A stretch of DNA of 64,000 nucleotides. Origin: Dipteris shenzhenensis (lineage: Eukaryota; Polypodiophyta; Polypodiopsida; Gleicheniales). Below the pieces are notes generated by a model. That model was not told the origin of the DNA, searched no databases, and saw only the letters and a program-made list of their open reading frames with translations. This document shows, in pieces, positions 1-10,640 of this stretch. Location: the NCBI GenBank assembly GCA_047967505.1, contig CM106539.1, one strand, 5' to 3'. Position 1 is the first letter of the stretch, and every line of letters starts with the position of its first letter. Made by a program: the position numbers and the translations under genes.

Positions 1-671
1 AAGTATGTAACCCAAAGGCCTTGTTGCGGGAGATATAAATTGAAAATTCATGTATATCTCATAGAGAACTTTCTTTTTCTTTTTTCTTTTCTACAAGAAA
101 GAAATGAAAAGAGAGTCTGGACGTGAACAAGATCATTCATATTAGAATTCCAAATTCACATAAATACATAGCCTCATACTACCTTTAAATATGCTATTTA
201 AAGATTCAATCTGCCATGTTCCATGAAGCTCTGACCAAGTGATGTCTCCCAGTCCAAAACTGACTATAGGTCTATTGCCACCCGCAGGCCCTGCAATGTC
301 CTACGTTTGATTTCAAGGAATATATAAGCCAAGAAAGGCCGATTTTGGCTCATCTAATATGCATATGTGGCAAACCAAGTCAGGGATATCAATCAAGCTA
401 CTTGATGCCTTGTTTAAAGTTGAGAGCAGAGCTGACAAGGCAGTATCTGTGTACTATACTTTTCCTAGAGAAGATATCATGAGATAGACCAAGGTTTATA
501 GAAATAGAATCCTTTGCTACATCTTACCAAGAGAAGCAATTCGAAGCTGAGCAGCTCAAAAGATCATGCAAATTGGATTATGGTGGACCACTATTCTATG
601 ATGCAATCCAGTACATCAACTCTCGTGGCTAGAATTGACATGTTAGATATCCCTTGTATGCCATTGCACTC
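1..671. other. Unassigned flank left of the LINE
   Basis: I recognise no coding region, RNA or repeat here. The sequence is moderately AT-rich with frequent stops on both strands. It forms the pre-insertion flank of the LINE that begins at 684. Confidence 0.4.
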
Positions 672-683
672 AAGTTGCCCTAG
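672..683 (+). repeat. Target-site duplication, left copy, of the LINE
   Basis: The 12-mer AAGTTGCCCTAG recurs at 7893-7904, directly after the A-tail of the LINE. A long, variable TSD next to a 3' A-tail is the signature of target-primed reverse transcription. The first A of the right copy could also belong to the tail, so the duplication is 11 or 12 bp. Confidence 0.75.
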
Positions 684-1240
684 CTAGTCGGTTGGTCATT
701 GCATGGTTGATGGCGTTGTGGTCGAAGAGTTGTTGAAGCTTCAATTCCTCAGCAGCGTGTTTGTCACATCCAATGCTTTTTGGATCAGGCCCCTGCCTTG
801 GTGGAAGTCTTCGACACTCGAACAGGTGGAACAAGCAATGAAAGGACACAAGCTCTAGGAGCTCCCTTGCTTTTGCCTCAGCTCCCAACTCTCAATTGGC
901 TTGTCATGTGATTGGTCGTTGCCTCACCTTGGAGTCTTTGTTTTGCCATTGTGTGTGGAAGTGAATGCTTAAGCAAACTTTGGGGGTTTTTGCATTGAGT
1001 CGATAGCCTAACATTGGCATGTGCAATACCCCTCTTGTTGAGGTATTCTTATCAGGAAAGAAAAGGATGAGTGCATCAATTGCATACATGGTGAAAACTC
1101 ATGTTTTACTTTGCTGTGACCCATTGGTTGTAGTGGAGGGTATCCCTTTGTTTAGCCTGCCTTTTAACGGAGCAATGGGCTAATAGCTTTTTTTTGAAGA
1201 TCAGCCTTGACAGTAACCCTTGGTCTAGCAAGGTGCTCAA

Positions 1241-1895
1241 ATGGTAGCGCCTTCAACTCCCAATATTGTTAAGGTTTTTCTCTCTTTGAAGGATAAGCAA
1301 GAAGTTCAAAGTGCAGTGGAGGCTCTTCAAGACAGGGCCCTAGTGGGTCGGATTGTTGGGCTCACCCCCTCGACGCAACAGATTTGGGATTGGCTTCAGG
1401 CGAGTTTAGACTTAGGGCATGACCACATCTAGGAGGTCATCGTCTATTGGAGAGGGGTCTTCCTTCTCTAGTTGAGCTCTCCAGAGAGCACCTTGTCACT
1501 TGTGGAGCAAAGCCCTATCTTTCTTGGTCCTGATTTGGTCTTCCTCTTCCCTTGGTACCATGGCTTCACAGTGGCGGACATGGACACGACTCACTACGTA
1601 CCTTTGCTTCTCGAGGCTCCCAAAGGAGTATAGATCCATTCTACAATCTATTGGAGGATGCTTTGGTACGATGCTAGAGTCTCCTCCTACCACGGCAGCC
1701 ACAGTGGTTGTAGATGATGGGGTCCCCAAGCTTAGAGTGGTTGTGGACAACCTTGAGACGTTTCCTAAGGTCGTCCTTTTGGAGACCTTGGATGGAGGCG
1801 AACTATGTCAGAGAGTTGAGGTCTTCGGGCTTCCAAGCGAGTGCCTCCGATGTAGACAGATTGGACACTTAGCTCCGAACTGCATGAGAGGCTAG
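1241..1895 (+). pseudogene. LINE ORF1 remnant (nucleic-acid-binding, CCHC zinc knuckle)
   Basis: ORF1 proteins of plant LINEs bind the element RNA. The open text starts at 1241 and a stop follows at 1430. The homologous text resumes in other frames and ends in a perfect CX2CX4HX4C knuckle, CLRCRQIGHLAPNC, at 1842-1883. The upstream part resembles the DUF4283-type domain usual in plant LINE ORF1 (inferred from pattern, e.g. VGRIVGLTPS near 1345). Two or more frame changes separate these parts. After 1895 the text becomes proline-rich low-complexity sequence until about 2520, the usual ORF1 tail. Confidence 0.65.
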
Positions 1896-3056
1896 GGTAG
1901 GGATCCTCCTCAGCCTAGGCAGAGCAGGGGCCTCCCCCTTAGCCCAGATAGGGGCAGAGGGCTCCCCACCATCGGGCCAGGCAGTCAGATCGTAAGTAGA
2001 ACTTACAAACACCTTGGGGACTTGGACGAAGGTTGAACACAAGAAGCCCAACAAGATAGCCCTCAAGCGTCGTAGGTATCGGGATAGGGTTAGAGAGTGC
2101 CAAAGAGCCTGATTGGCGATCCCCTAGCCTTAGAAGTTGGCAGAGGTTGCCCCTATGGAGCAAGAGGAGGAGACCTTCAATCTTGCGATTGAGTTGCAGG
2201 CGCCAGCAGAGCAGAGCGCCCAGGTCCCTTTGCACCAGGTGCCTCGAGCCATTGTTGAGCAAGTCTCGGTGGACCCTCTATCGGGGTTGTCCCCCGCTCG
2301 ACCCCACCTCCCTCCCCTTAGTCCCCCCTCCCCCTAAACCTGTAGTCACTCGTACCACTCGCCCCCCTCCTTGCTCGCCTCCTCTCCTTGCCTCCAGGAT
2401 TGCAGCCCCCTTTGCCCCCTTCATTACGCGTCCCCCTTCTCTCTCTAGACTTGTGCCTTTAGGCAAAGGGGGTGCCAGAGTCCTCTCCTTTGCAACAAGC
2501 CTCAGGCTAGGCGTAGCCTAGTTCGGGTGCGGCGTCCTCCAAGCAGCAAAGCTTAGGTGGTCCGTTTTCGCAGTTTCTAGGTTCCAAGCCTTGTCCAGGA
2601 CAGCCTCTACCTAGAGAGTTTTGGCAGCTAGGACCGTGGAACTATATTGAGAATCCTGATAGATACCCAATGGCTCTTGAGGTGTTTGTCTTGATTTTGT
2701 AGCTCCGAGGAGGTTCTATAGGAGTGTTTGGCTCGCGGTCGTGCCCTTTATGGGAGTTTCTCTTCGCGATGTCAGGAGAGGAGCAGTGGACTCCCACATT
2801 GTTCGACCTTATGATGCAGCAACAACAGATGTTTGACATGATGGAGGAGTGGCTTGTTGCCCCCCAGGGAGGGAGATGTGGGTCACCCATGGTCACACCG
2901 CCACTTTTCAACTTGGCTGCTCAGCTGACTGTCCGGAGCTGGGTGTTGGAGCCTGTGTGCTTTGCTTGGGACTCAAGGTTCAGCTGAAGCAAGCCATGTA
3001 TTGGACTCTACAACTTTGTGCAGACAGATTAGGGGTTGATTCCTCATTTCTGAGGT

Positions 3057-3700
3057 AGTGGGCCACTAAGGCAGGCATTGAGCCAGTTATTCCCTTGGTG
3101 CGACGCCGTACTAACATAGATTACTCCCCATCTAAAACTACAGCGATGTCCTAGAGGTCTTAGGTTTTAGTACAGGCTCCCACTTATAGGCGAGCTTTGT
3201 TCTCCACTCTCCCCACTTCCCCATGAGTTGGACCATGGTGAGTTGCAATGTGCACAGGCTCCACGACCGCGTGCGTCGGTAGCAACATCATTTGTTATTT
3301 TGATAGGAGTTGTAAAGGGTAGTGGTTGGGTGGATAGTGGACTTTCTCTTGATCTAGGAGCATATGTTTTCAGCTGCAGTGGGCCACCAAGGCAGGCATC
3401 GAGCCAGTTATTCCTTTGGTGCGATGCCAAACTAACATAGATTACTCCCCATGTAAAACTACAGTGATGTCCCAGAGGTCTTAGGTTTCAGTACAGGCTC
3501 CCACTTATAGGCGAGCTTTGTTCTCCACTCTCCCCACCTCCCCATGAGTTGGACCATGGTGAGTTGGAATGTGCACAGGCTCCACGGCCGCGCGGGTCGG
3601 CAGCAACATCATTTATTATTTTGATAGGAGTTGCAAAGGGTAGTGGTTGGGTGGATAGTGGACTTTCTCTTGATCTAGGAGCATATGTTTTCAGCTGCAG
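3057..3700 (+). repeat. 321-bp direct tandem duplication inside the LINE
   Basis: Copy 1 spans 3057-3377 and copy 2 spans 3378-3698, head to tail with scattered substitutions. Each copy carries the start of the endonuclease domain. Copy 2 reads SWNVHRLHG at 3562, while copy 1 reads SCNVHRLHD at 3241, so copy 1 has lost the conserved Trp. Confidence 0.9.
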
Positions 3701-4290
3701 ATGTTCGACATAGACGGCACCTCCTTCTAGGGAGAGGCCTTGAGGTATGGTCCCCCGTGGTTGGTAGGAGTGGGGAGGGGGGGTGTTTTGCATTTCGGTG
3801 TCCCACTCCGATTGGAGCGGATGTGTACGATTAGGGCGAGCTCATTCAAGGCAGAGCAGTATGGATGGGTTGGACTCCAGGATTGGGGTTCTCAATGTGT
3901 AGATAGCAGCGACTTGCCTTCTGGAGGCAGTTGGCGAAGTCCCTCCCAGATGTGGACCTGTGGATTGTTGGAGGTGACTTCAACAATCTGGAGTTTGAGG
4001 TTTGAGGACAAGCATGGGGGTGCTTTTTATTTCGGGATAACGGCTTCGGAAAGAAGCATTTGGAAGTAGCTCATTTTCTCAATTTGCGGTCGGGACTCCT
4101 AGAGGGAACTGGAGTTCTCTAGGTCTCCTGGCAGTCTCAATTTCTCCTTTGGGTAGTGTTGGCAAGGTGTTCTACTTAAGAGACTGGATAGATTCTATGT
4201 TGGAGATTGGGCCATGCATAGGGGTGGAGCCATTGGTATTCTAGCAGGGACTACCCTCTCGGACCACTCCCCTATCGTTCTTCATCTAGA
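3541..4290 (+). pseudogene. LINE ORF2 endonuclease domain remnant (EEP/APE type)
   Basis: This domain nicks target DNA to prime reverse transcription. Three family motifs are visible in order. The N-terminal SWNVHRL lies at about 3562. The catalytic loop VGGDFNN lies at 3967-3987. The C-terminal SDHSPIV, holding the conserved Asp-His pair, lies at 4259-4279. They sit in different frames with stops between them, so the domain is dead. The spacing matches a domain of about 230 residues. Confidence 0.75.
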
Positions 4291-5109
4291 GTAGCCTCGT
4301 CATGGCCTACTGCAAAGGGGTCCGCATTCCAGATGCTTTGCTCTTGGAGGAGGAGTTTGGAAGAGTATTACAGCTATTTGGCAGTAGCCTGAGCCCCCCC
4401 CGCAAGGACAGTGGGCAGTTGAGGTGATTTAGCAGTGCAGTGAGGAGCTTCGCAGCCATGCTATGCATCATCGTCATACTCTTCAGGAGAGAGAGAGGGC
4501 TTTGCAATGGGACATGGCCTCCATTGAACGTCTTTAGGAGTAGGATTTAGAGTCGTAGTGGTTAGCAGACTAGTATGAGTGTGCTTGCTTGGAGCTTCAG
4601 GATAATGAGGTGAGATGAGTTGAGTACTACCACTCCCCTAAATCTCGGTGGGTACTGCAGGGTGCTAGGATGACCAAGTAGTCCTTTCAGGCCATTGGCC
4701 CTAGATCAATTGGTGCACTATTGCAGAGATTGAGAGACTCTAGTGGGCATATCTTGGAGTTGACCTCTATCGGCGCTTGTTCTAGGCCGAGGAGGGGTCC
4801 TCGTAGGTTTTGGCAGCCCGAGATTCAGTTTGGGCTCACCTTCTAGAGGTGGTCTCCTAGAGTGTGAGCACCCAGTTAGATGCGCCTTTTTCAGATGTGG
4901 AGCTATAGGAGGCCCTTCGGGCTCTTCCATCCCAGGAGTGCCCCGAGGAGGATGGGCTGTCCTTGGCTTTCTTTAGGTGCTTCTGGGAGTGCATTCATAC
5001 CCCCTCCGCTTGGCTTTTCATGAGATCTTTGATTTGGGCTCTTTCCATTCGACCTTGAGTCATGGCTGGATATGCCTAGCTGATCTCGAAAGGGGGGGAT
5101 CGCTCGGAC

Positions 5110-6014
5110 TTGAGACAGTGGAGACCGATCACTCTCCTTGACAGTGTGTACAAGATCTTGGCCAAGGTCTTGAGCTTGCGGCTTCGTCCTCACCTATTGG
5201 ACATCATCCATGCACGCAGGCAGGTTTTGTCCAGGAGTGTAGCATCTTGGACAACATCTTTACTTTCTGGGAGGCACTGGATTGGGCCAGAGATGAGTCT
5301 CAGCCTCTTGCAATTTTTCTTTTGAATTTCCAGAAGACCTATGACAGAGTGGAGTGGTCTTTCTTGGAGGGCACCATGCAGAGGCTTGGACTTTTGGATC
5401 GCTGGATCAGGGATGTCTCAGCCCTTTTTGCAGGTAGTTCGAGCTAGATACTTATTGGTGGCTCCACGGGGGAGGCCTTTTCGCTTTCCCACTCGGTTTG
5501 GAAGGGATGGCCCCTTGCCCCTTTCTTATTCCTCTTTGTGGCCATGGCCCTAGGGTATTTTTTGAGGTCTCAATCGACAGGAGTGACAGGGTTGAGGCTC
5601 TCGATTCGGCAGGAGGAGGACCTTTTGGACTCAGAGTCTGCAGATGACACAACCCTTTTTGTAGAGGGCTCAGCTCGGAGCTTGGATGCAGTTAGGGAGG
5701 CCTTGGTAGTGTATTGTCTAGCCTTAGGCTCCAGGATAAACTGGACCAAATTTGTTGGCTTTCTTGCAGTGATAGAGGAGGCACAGGAGATCCAAGATTG
5801 GGGCTCAACACTAGGCTTTCGGTGGATTCCAAGGGGGCAGACAGCGAGATACCTTGGCTGCCAGGTTGGCATTGATATTTCAGCAGAGCAGCAGATCTCC
5901 CCGGTCCTAGAGAGTGTTCAGCACAAGCTTTTGTACTGGAGCTCAACCAAACTCTCTCTTGCAGGAAGGGCCTTGGTCCTCCTTACTATCGCCTGGTACA
6001 TAGCCTCGTGCTAG
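5110..6014 (+). pseudogene. LINE ORF2 reverse transcriptase domain remnant
   Basis: Non-LTR RT motifs appear in order across three frames. RPITLLDSVYKILAKVL lies near 5119, FVQE..ILDNIF near 5226, FLLNFQKTYDRVEW near 5308, and SADDTTLF near 5635. The motif after the catalytic core, KLLYWSSTKLSLAGRALVL, lies near 5930 and is typical of plant LINEs. Motif A normally begins LDF and here reads LNF, so the first catalytic Asp is replaced. The motif C Asp pair is kept, but the usual aromatic residue is Ser. Frameshifts near 5220 and 5450-5540 also inactivate it. Confidence 0.85.
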
Positions 6015-7179
6015 TGTTTTCACAGGGGATTCAAGGGACAACTGGTGCACAATTTCCTCTGGGTAGGATCGGATGGCACACGTAACACCCGAGCCAGGGT
6101 AGCCTGGCAGATAGTGATCCTGCTCCAGGCCTAGGGAGGATTGGGCATCATTGATCTGGAGATGTAGAGCAGAGCCTTGTTGAGCAAGTTGGTAGTGAGG
6201 GGCCTCAGTCCAGGTACAGAGCCTTGGAAGCTACACCCTCCGCATGGGTGGTTAGTGGTAGTAGTCACATAGATGGCTCTTCTCAGAGGCCCCCCTTACA
6301 GGGAAGGGCTCTCCCTTGACGAGGAGTCTCTTTAGAGTTTGGTAGCTATTGGCAGGGAGCGTTATCCGGGCTAGTAGCCCTCAGTTTTCTGAGGAGTTTG
6401 CACAACAGCCTCCGATCTTGCACTCAGAGGTCCCAGGATCGGGATGGTCACATGCTAGGACAGAGCTTACACATTGGTTGGGCACAATGGGACAGTGGCC
6501 CAGCTTGATCTTTCAGGACGTGGGCGAGACTCCTAGCTGACGTAGAGGTACAATTAGAGACGGTCTCACATCTTTGGGGTGCTGGCCCAAGGATGGCAGA
6601 GATTGAGACAGCTGTCCCACAGTCTTGGTGGGCGGGCCTTTAGAGTTTCACACCAGCACAATGGTTGGGCCAGTTCTCAGGGTCAGGGGTACCTCTTTGG
6701 ATTCAGATATGCCCCCTCCCTCCGATTCTCAGCCAAGCTTGGTTCTACAATGTGGGTCTAGGTGGACTCTTGCAGTCTCTGACAGATGGAGATCCGGAGA
6801 TGGATGAATCCTTGGATCAGTTAGGGTGGCAGAGGGTCAGAGTAGTGGGCCATCTAGGCAAGGAGTGGCGATTGACCCCTCTCGCATCTCAGATCTGGAT
6901 GCAGCTCGTTGGCGCTTATGGTTATGGGAGGGTCATCCCCTCAGTGAGGTACAGTGGGACCCACGCGAGTGATTCTGGCTGTCCAACTCAGAGAGAGTGG
7001 AGGAGGTGCCCTTCTTCTCTTATACTACACGCATAGGATGCCGCTTGCAGTTGGAGGTGGTAGCCTGGACTCCGTCGAGAGAGAGGATTTGGGCAGTGCA
7101 GCAGGTACCCTAAGAGGTTAGATCCAGATTCTAGACACGCCTTTGTCCAGTCTCCAACCCCTGAATATCTCCTACTTTT

Positions 7180-7720
7180 CTAGATGGTAGCGCATGGAGG
7201 TCTTCCTGTTGGCCCTTGGTTGGAGCAGATGCGGGTGGATGGCAGCTGCCATAGATGCACAATTGGGATTTTGGAGACGATCCCCCACTGCCTTTGGAGC
7301 TACCCAGCAGCAGAGAGGATCGTGGCGAGGCTTCAGGGCACGTAGAGGGACTTCACATGGGGCATGGCTGTTTGGTTGTCAGAGGGTGGCCATGCCTTTC
7401 CCATTGACATGGTCTCTCCAGCATATAGGATACAGGGACCTCTTCCTTCGTTAGAGGACAGTGTGTGGGAAGTAGTAGCCAGCATCTAGGTTATGGGCTG
7501 GCACCATGTTCCACTGTCGGCCACCTTGGTGGCCATCTGGCATGACATCATCTTCATGCTTTACACCATTTGGGAGTGAGGCTCTCCAGGTTCTCGAGCT
7601 ACCGTCACATGACAGGAACGTTTTTGCAAGGCTTGGCTTGCAGGTGTTTTCTACAACATCACCCCGAGAGGGATCAAATGGTTGTATAGTCCGCCACCCT
7701 GGTTGTTAGCCCCTGTTACA
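7180..7720 (+). pseudogene. LINE ORF2 C-terminal zinc-finger region remnant
   Basis: At 7247-7300 the text reads CHRCTIGILETIPHCLW, the Cys/His pattern of the RVT-associated zinc finger at the end of plant LINE ORF2. Downstream text (e.g. VWHDIIFMLYTIWE near 7538) matches the usual tail of these proteins. The stretch 6015-7180 is the degraded tether between RT and finger, full of stops. Confidence 0.6.
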
Positions 7721-7882
7721 GAGAATCCCTAGGCAGGGAGCTGGGATCTCTGGTAGCAAGAGTGTCTCTTTGATAGCCAGCATTTAATTTTTCGTTGATT
7801 TTCATGGTTGGCACCTTTATGTTAGTTGCCAACTTGTATGATCGTTTTTTTTACAAGCATCAATAGAAGTTCCTTTCTTTGG

Positions 7883-7894
7883 AAAAAAAAAAAA
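7883..7894 (+). other. 3' A-tail of the LINE
   Basis: Twelve consecutive A residues end the element immediately before the right TSD copy. This marks the priming end of target-primed reverse transcription. Confidence 0.8.
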
Positions 7895-7904
7895 GTTGCC
7901 CTAG
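7893..7904 (+). repeat. Target-site duplication, right copy, of the LINE
   Basis: This is an exact match to the 12-mer at 672-683 and abuts the A-tail. Confidence 0.75.
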
Positions 7905-8440
7905 GAATCCTTTTAGAGTTTCCATCTTGATGGTCAAAAGGAAAATCAAGACTTAATTGCATTTGGGTACATGGAATTTTCATGGAACCTTAATTCGTAA
8001 TGTTTGGGTGATATAGTTTGGTGAGTTATAGGTGCTACTGGAGGAGTGGACCTTTTACATTTTGAACTTTTCTAACAACCTTCGTTTGCATTGGGGTCAA
8101 ATTGGGTTTTTGATCCTTTTCACCACCATTAGGCACAAAGGTGTGCTACCTAGCTTTATTTTCAGTCTTGTTAGCTTTAACCGCAGTGCATAACCAAGGT
8201 TATAACTTGTTCTGTATGGCATCAACATGTTATCAAATTTCTTTTATCAACAATGTTTTGTAATAGTTTCCTTTTTTAAAATCGATACATACTACTAGCA
8301 ACTAGCCATTGCTGCATGCTTCCCATGTAAGGTGTGGTATTCGCATAGGGTAGGACATGTATGGAAGATTATGTGCGTCTTGCTTTGGGCTGGCCTCATG
8401 TGATATGGAATTGTTGGAAGGGGATTGCTAGGATTCTAAG
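7905..8440. other. Unassigned spacer
   Basis: Nothing recognised. It lies between the LINE and a tandem duplication. Confidence 0.3.
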
Positions 8441-8758
8441 CATCATTGTTTCCTTACCCTTCTTTATGACCTGCAGCTCTTTGGGGCCTGAGCTCTTTTA
8501 TGAGAGACATGACTCTGTCTTGCGCACTTTTGATTAGACACTTAGTTGAGTCTTGCTCTTTGAATGATGTTTCCTTTCTCCTTTCAAGTCCATGCAAGCA
8601 TCGTTGTTCCCTTACCCTCCTTTATGACTTGTAGCTCTTTGGGGCCTGAGCTCTTTTATGAGAGACATGAATCTTCTTGGGCACTTTTGATTCGCAGACA
8701 CTTAGTTGAGTCTTGCTCTTTGAATGATGTTTCCTTTCTCCTTTCAAGTCTGTGCATA
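8441..8758 (+). repeat. ~158-bp direct tandem duplication
   Basis: Copy 1 is 8441-8598 and copy 2 is 8599-8758. They share long near-identical runs (e.g. around the GGGGCCTGAGCTC segments at about 8485 and 8640) with small indels. I see no coding function. Confidence 0.85.
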
Positions 8759-8878
8759 CCTCTATGGATTCTTCTTGGGAGATACTGGTGAGTATTTTAG
8801 TATGGCACATCTAAAGAGCTAAAGGCCTTGGATTAATCCCAATTCCACCTCACATGTTGGCTAGTATTTGCACAAAAA

Positions 8879-9187
8879 CTATACAAGCATGCAGGGGTCC
8901 TCCCGTGCAGTTTTTGCTAGGAGGGCTATTTTCCTTAGAGAATGTGGTGGCTCCCCCTTCTTCTCGAAGACCACAACACTATTTACATAGTGACCATACC
9001 TAGTACAAGAAGCGGTTCTAGCTATGTGCTTTGCATAGATACGGATTTGGTGGTAACCCGTGTGCAAATCAATCATAGTGAAATACTTTGCTCCAGCTAA
9101 CCAATCTATCAAATCATTCGAGCGAGGAAGAGGATATTTATTCTTAATTGTCACTTTATTTAACCGTTTGTAATCTACACACCTCAA
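8879..9187 (-). pseudogene. Ty3/gypsy reverse transcriptase fragment
   Basis: On the minus strand the text carries RCVDYKRLNKVTIKNKYPLPR followed by KYFTMIDLHTGYHQIRI and TRYGHY. These are RT blocks 2-4 of Ty3/gypsy elements, with the motif A Asp of MIDL retained. The part with the active-site YxDD is absent, and the reading frame degrades after the GHY block. It is an isolated piece in the opposite orientation to the integrase remnant at 9.8-10.6 kb. Related LTRs are not visible. Confidence 0.85.
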
Positions 9188-9284
9188 CCTTGGAATTTTT
9201 TCCAGTTCACTCTAAGGAGCTTTTATTGGCCCATTTAGGGTGTTTATTCTCATGCATTGCATGATGTATTTCCGCCTTGACTTT

Positions 9285-9339
9285 GCCCTTGTGGGTTTCA
9301 TTCCTACTTAATAGAAGTCCTATTCATGGGGAAAAAAAA
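9285..9339 (+). mobile_element. Possible short LINE 3' tail
   Basis: The sequence TTAATAGAAGTCC followed by an A-run ending at 9339 resembles the last 30 bases of the LINE at 7860-7894 (CAATAGAAGTTCC plus A-tail). It may be a severely 5'-truncated insertion. No TSD could be established. Confidence 0.3.
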
Positions 9340-9779
9340 GATTTATGGAGATAGGTGAGTTAAACTGAGGGGAATCTTTTGCAGAGGACATAAATGATAC
9401 CTTCAGAAGAATATAGTAGTCAAAGATTTTGAATTTGCTCAATGTGCATGTCTGCTTTGAATAGGGGGTTTTCAGACATTTTACTTGGCCAATAGTTTCA
9501 AATAAGAAAGAATTGAGTTTATTTCATCGTTTTTGAAAACATTTTATATTCTTTCTTTATTGGTGAATAAAGAATTATAATATTTATGTGCCTTGTCAGC
9601 TAGAATGTACCATATGCCCCTTTTGACAAAAATGGCCAAAGGACTCTATCAGGTGTAGCAACTAAAGATAATGAAAGCAACATGCAAGAGAAATACAAAG
9701 GTCAAGTTGAATAGGGGAAAACTTTTAGACTTTGAGAATACAAAGAATCTTAGATATTTTGTGATGTACTTGGAGGTCC

Positions 9780-10640
9780 TTGCTACTTTGTCGGTAGATG
9801 CTTCAATATTTGTCACAAGCTATGTTTCTTGAATATATGCCCCAAGACAAGCGCAGGAAATTAGATTTGAAAGCTTGGAAAAATAGTTTATCACGCGTTG
9901 GGTGCTTCCTTAAGAATGCTTGGCCGTATTGAATAAGGCACATACATGGATCGTTGGAGGGCATATTAGTGGAGAACTCATAGCTTGAAGGGTTTTATAT
10001 GTAGTAATGTGTTAAAGTACCCTATTCCAAGATGCTAATGATCATTATGCAAAATATGATGTATGCCAAAGAATGGGTTACCTACTACCATAGTGTCATA
10101 GGCCCCTAAAACCAATCCAGCCTTGGGAAGCATTTCAATGATGAATATTATACTATATTGGTCCATGAAAAAATGTTTCTTAGTATACACAAAACAATTA
10201 CATTAAAGTGGCTTCTACAGACTATGCCACCACATGGGTAGAAGCGAAGGTACGAAGAGACAATCAGCTCAGAGTAAATCCAAGTTCATCTATAGTATAT
10301 CATTTGTAGGTATGGTTGTCCGATTGAGTTTTTTAGTGACCAAGGAACGCATTTCATGAATGAAGTTTTATATCTTTGACACTAAGTTCATGGTTACACA
10401 CTGAGTGGCAACTACATATTATCCTTGGTGCAATGTCCAAGCGAGGCAATTGAGTTCATGAATGAAGTTTTTACATCTTTGACAAATTAACTCATGGTTA
10501 CACACCGAGTAATTATCCTCGGTGCAATGGCCAAGCAATTCAATCAACGAGTTACTCAAGGCTATTCTCATAAAGACGGTCATCACACATTGTTGAGAAT
10601 GGGATACCAAGTTGTAGACCACATTATGGGCATATTATAT
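9780..10640 (+). pseudogene. Ty3/gypsy integrase remnant
   Basis: The plus strand holds degraded integrase text. A zinc-binding end, ANDHYAKYDVCQRMG, lies near 10033. The core motif CGYPIELVSDQGTHF, written over frame breaks, lies near 10310. The conserved TTYYPWCN equivalent of the YYPQ.NGQ block follows near 10410. Stops and an internal 102-bp duplication of the core make it non-functional. Region 9780-9930 has weaker similarity to the linker before the zinc domain. No LTR could be assigned. Confidence 0.7.
10354..10550 (+). repeat. ~102-bp tandem duplication inside the gypsy integrase
   Basis: Copy 1 starts at 10354 and copy 2 at 10456. Both begin TCATGAATGAAG and run through the YYPWCN-coding segment. 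Copy 2 carries a small deletion. Confidence 0.8.

Larger units (their letters stand above)
684..7892 (+). mobile_element. Full-length but decayed L1-type LINE retrotransposon
   Basis: The element is bounded by a 12-bp TSD and ends in a 12-nt A-tract. In order along the plus strand it holds a 5' region of about 550 bp, an ORF1 with a CCHC knuckle, an apurinic-type endonuclease, an RT, a long tether and a C-terminal RVT-type zinc finger. That is the architecture of plant L1 elements, and 7.2 kb is a usual full length. All reading frames are broken by stops and frameshifts, so it is immobile. A 321-bp internal tandem duplication covers the start of the endonuclease. Its GC content is clearly higher than that of the neighbouring gypsy remnants. 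Confidence 0.8.
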
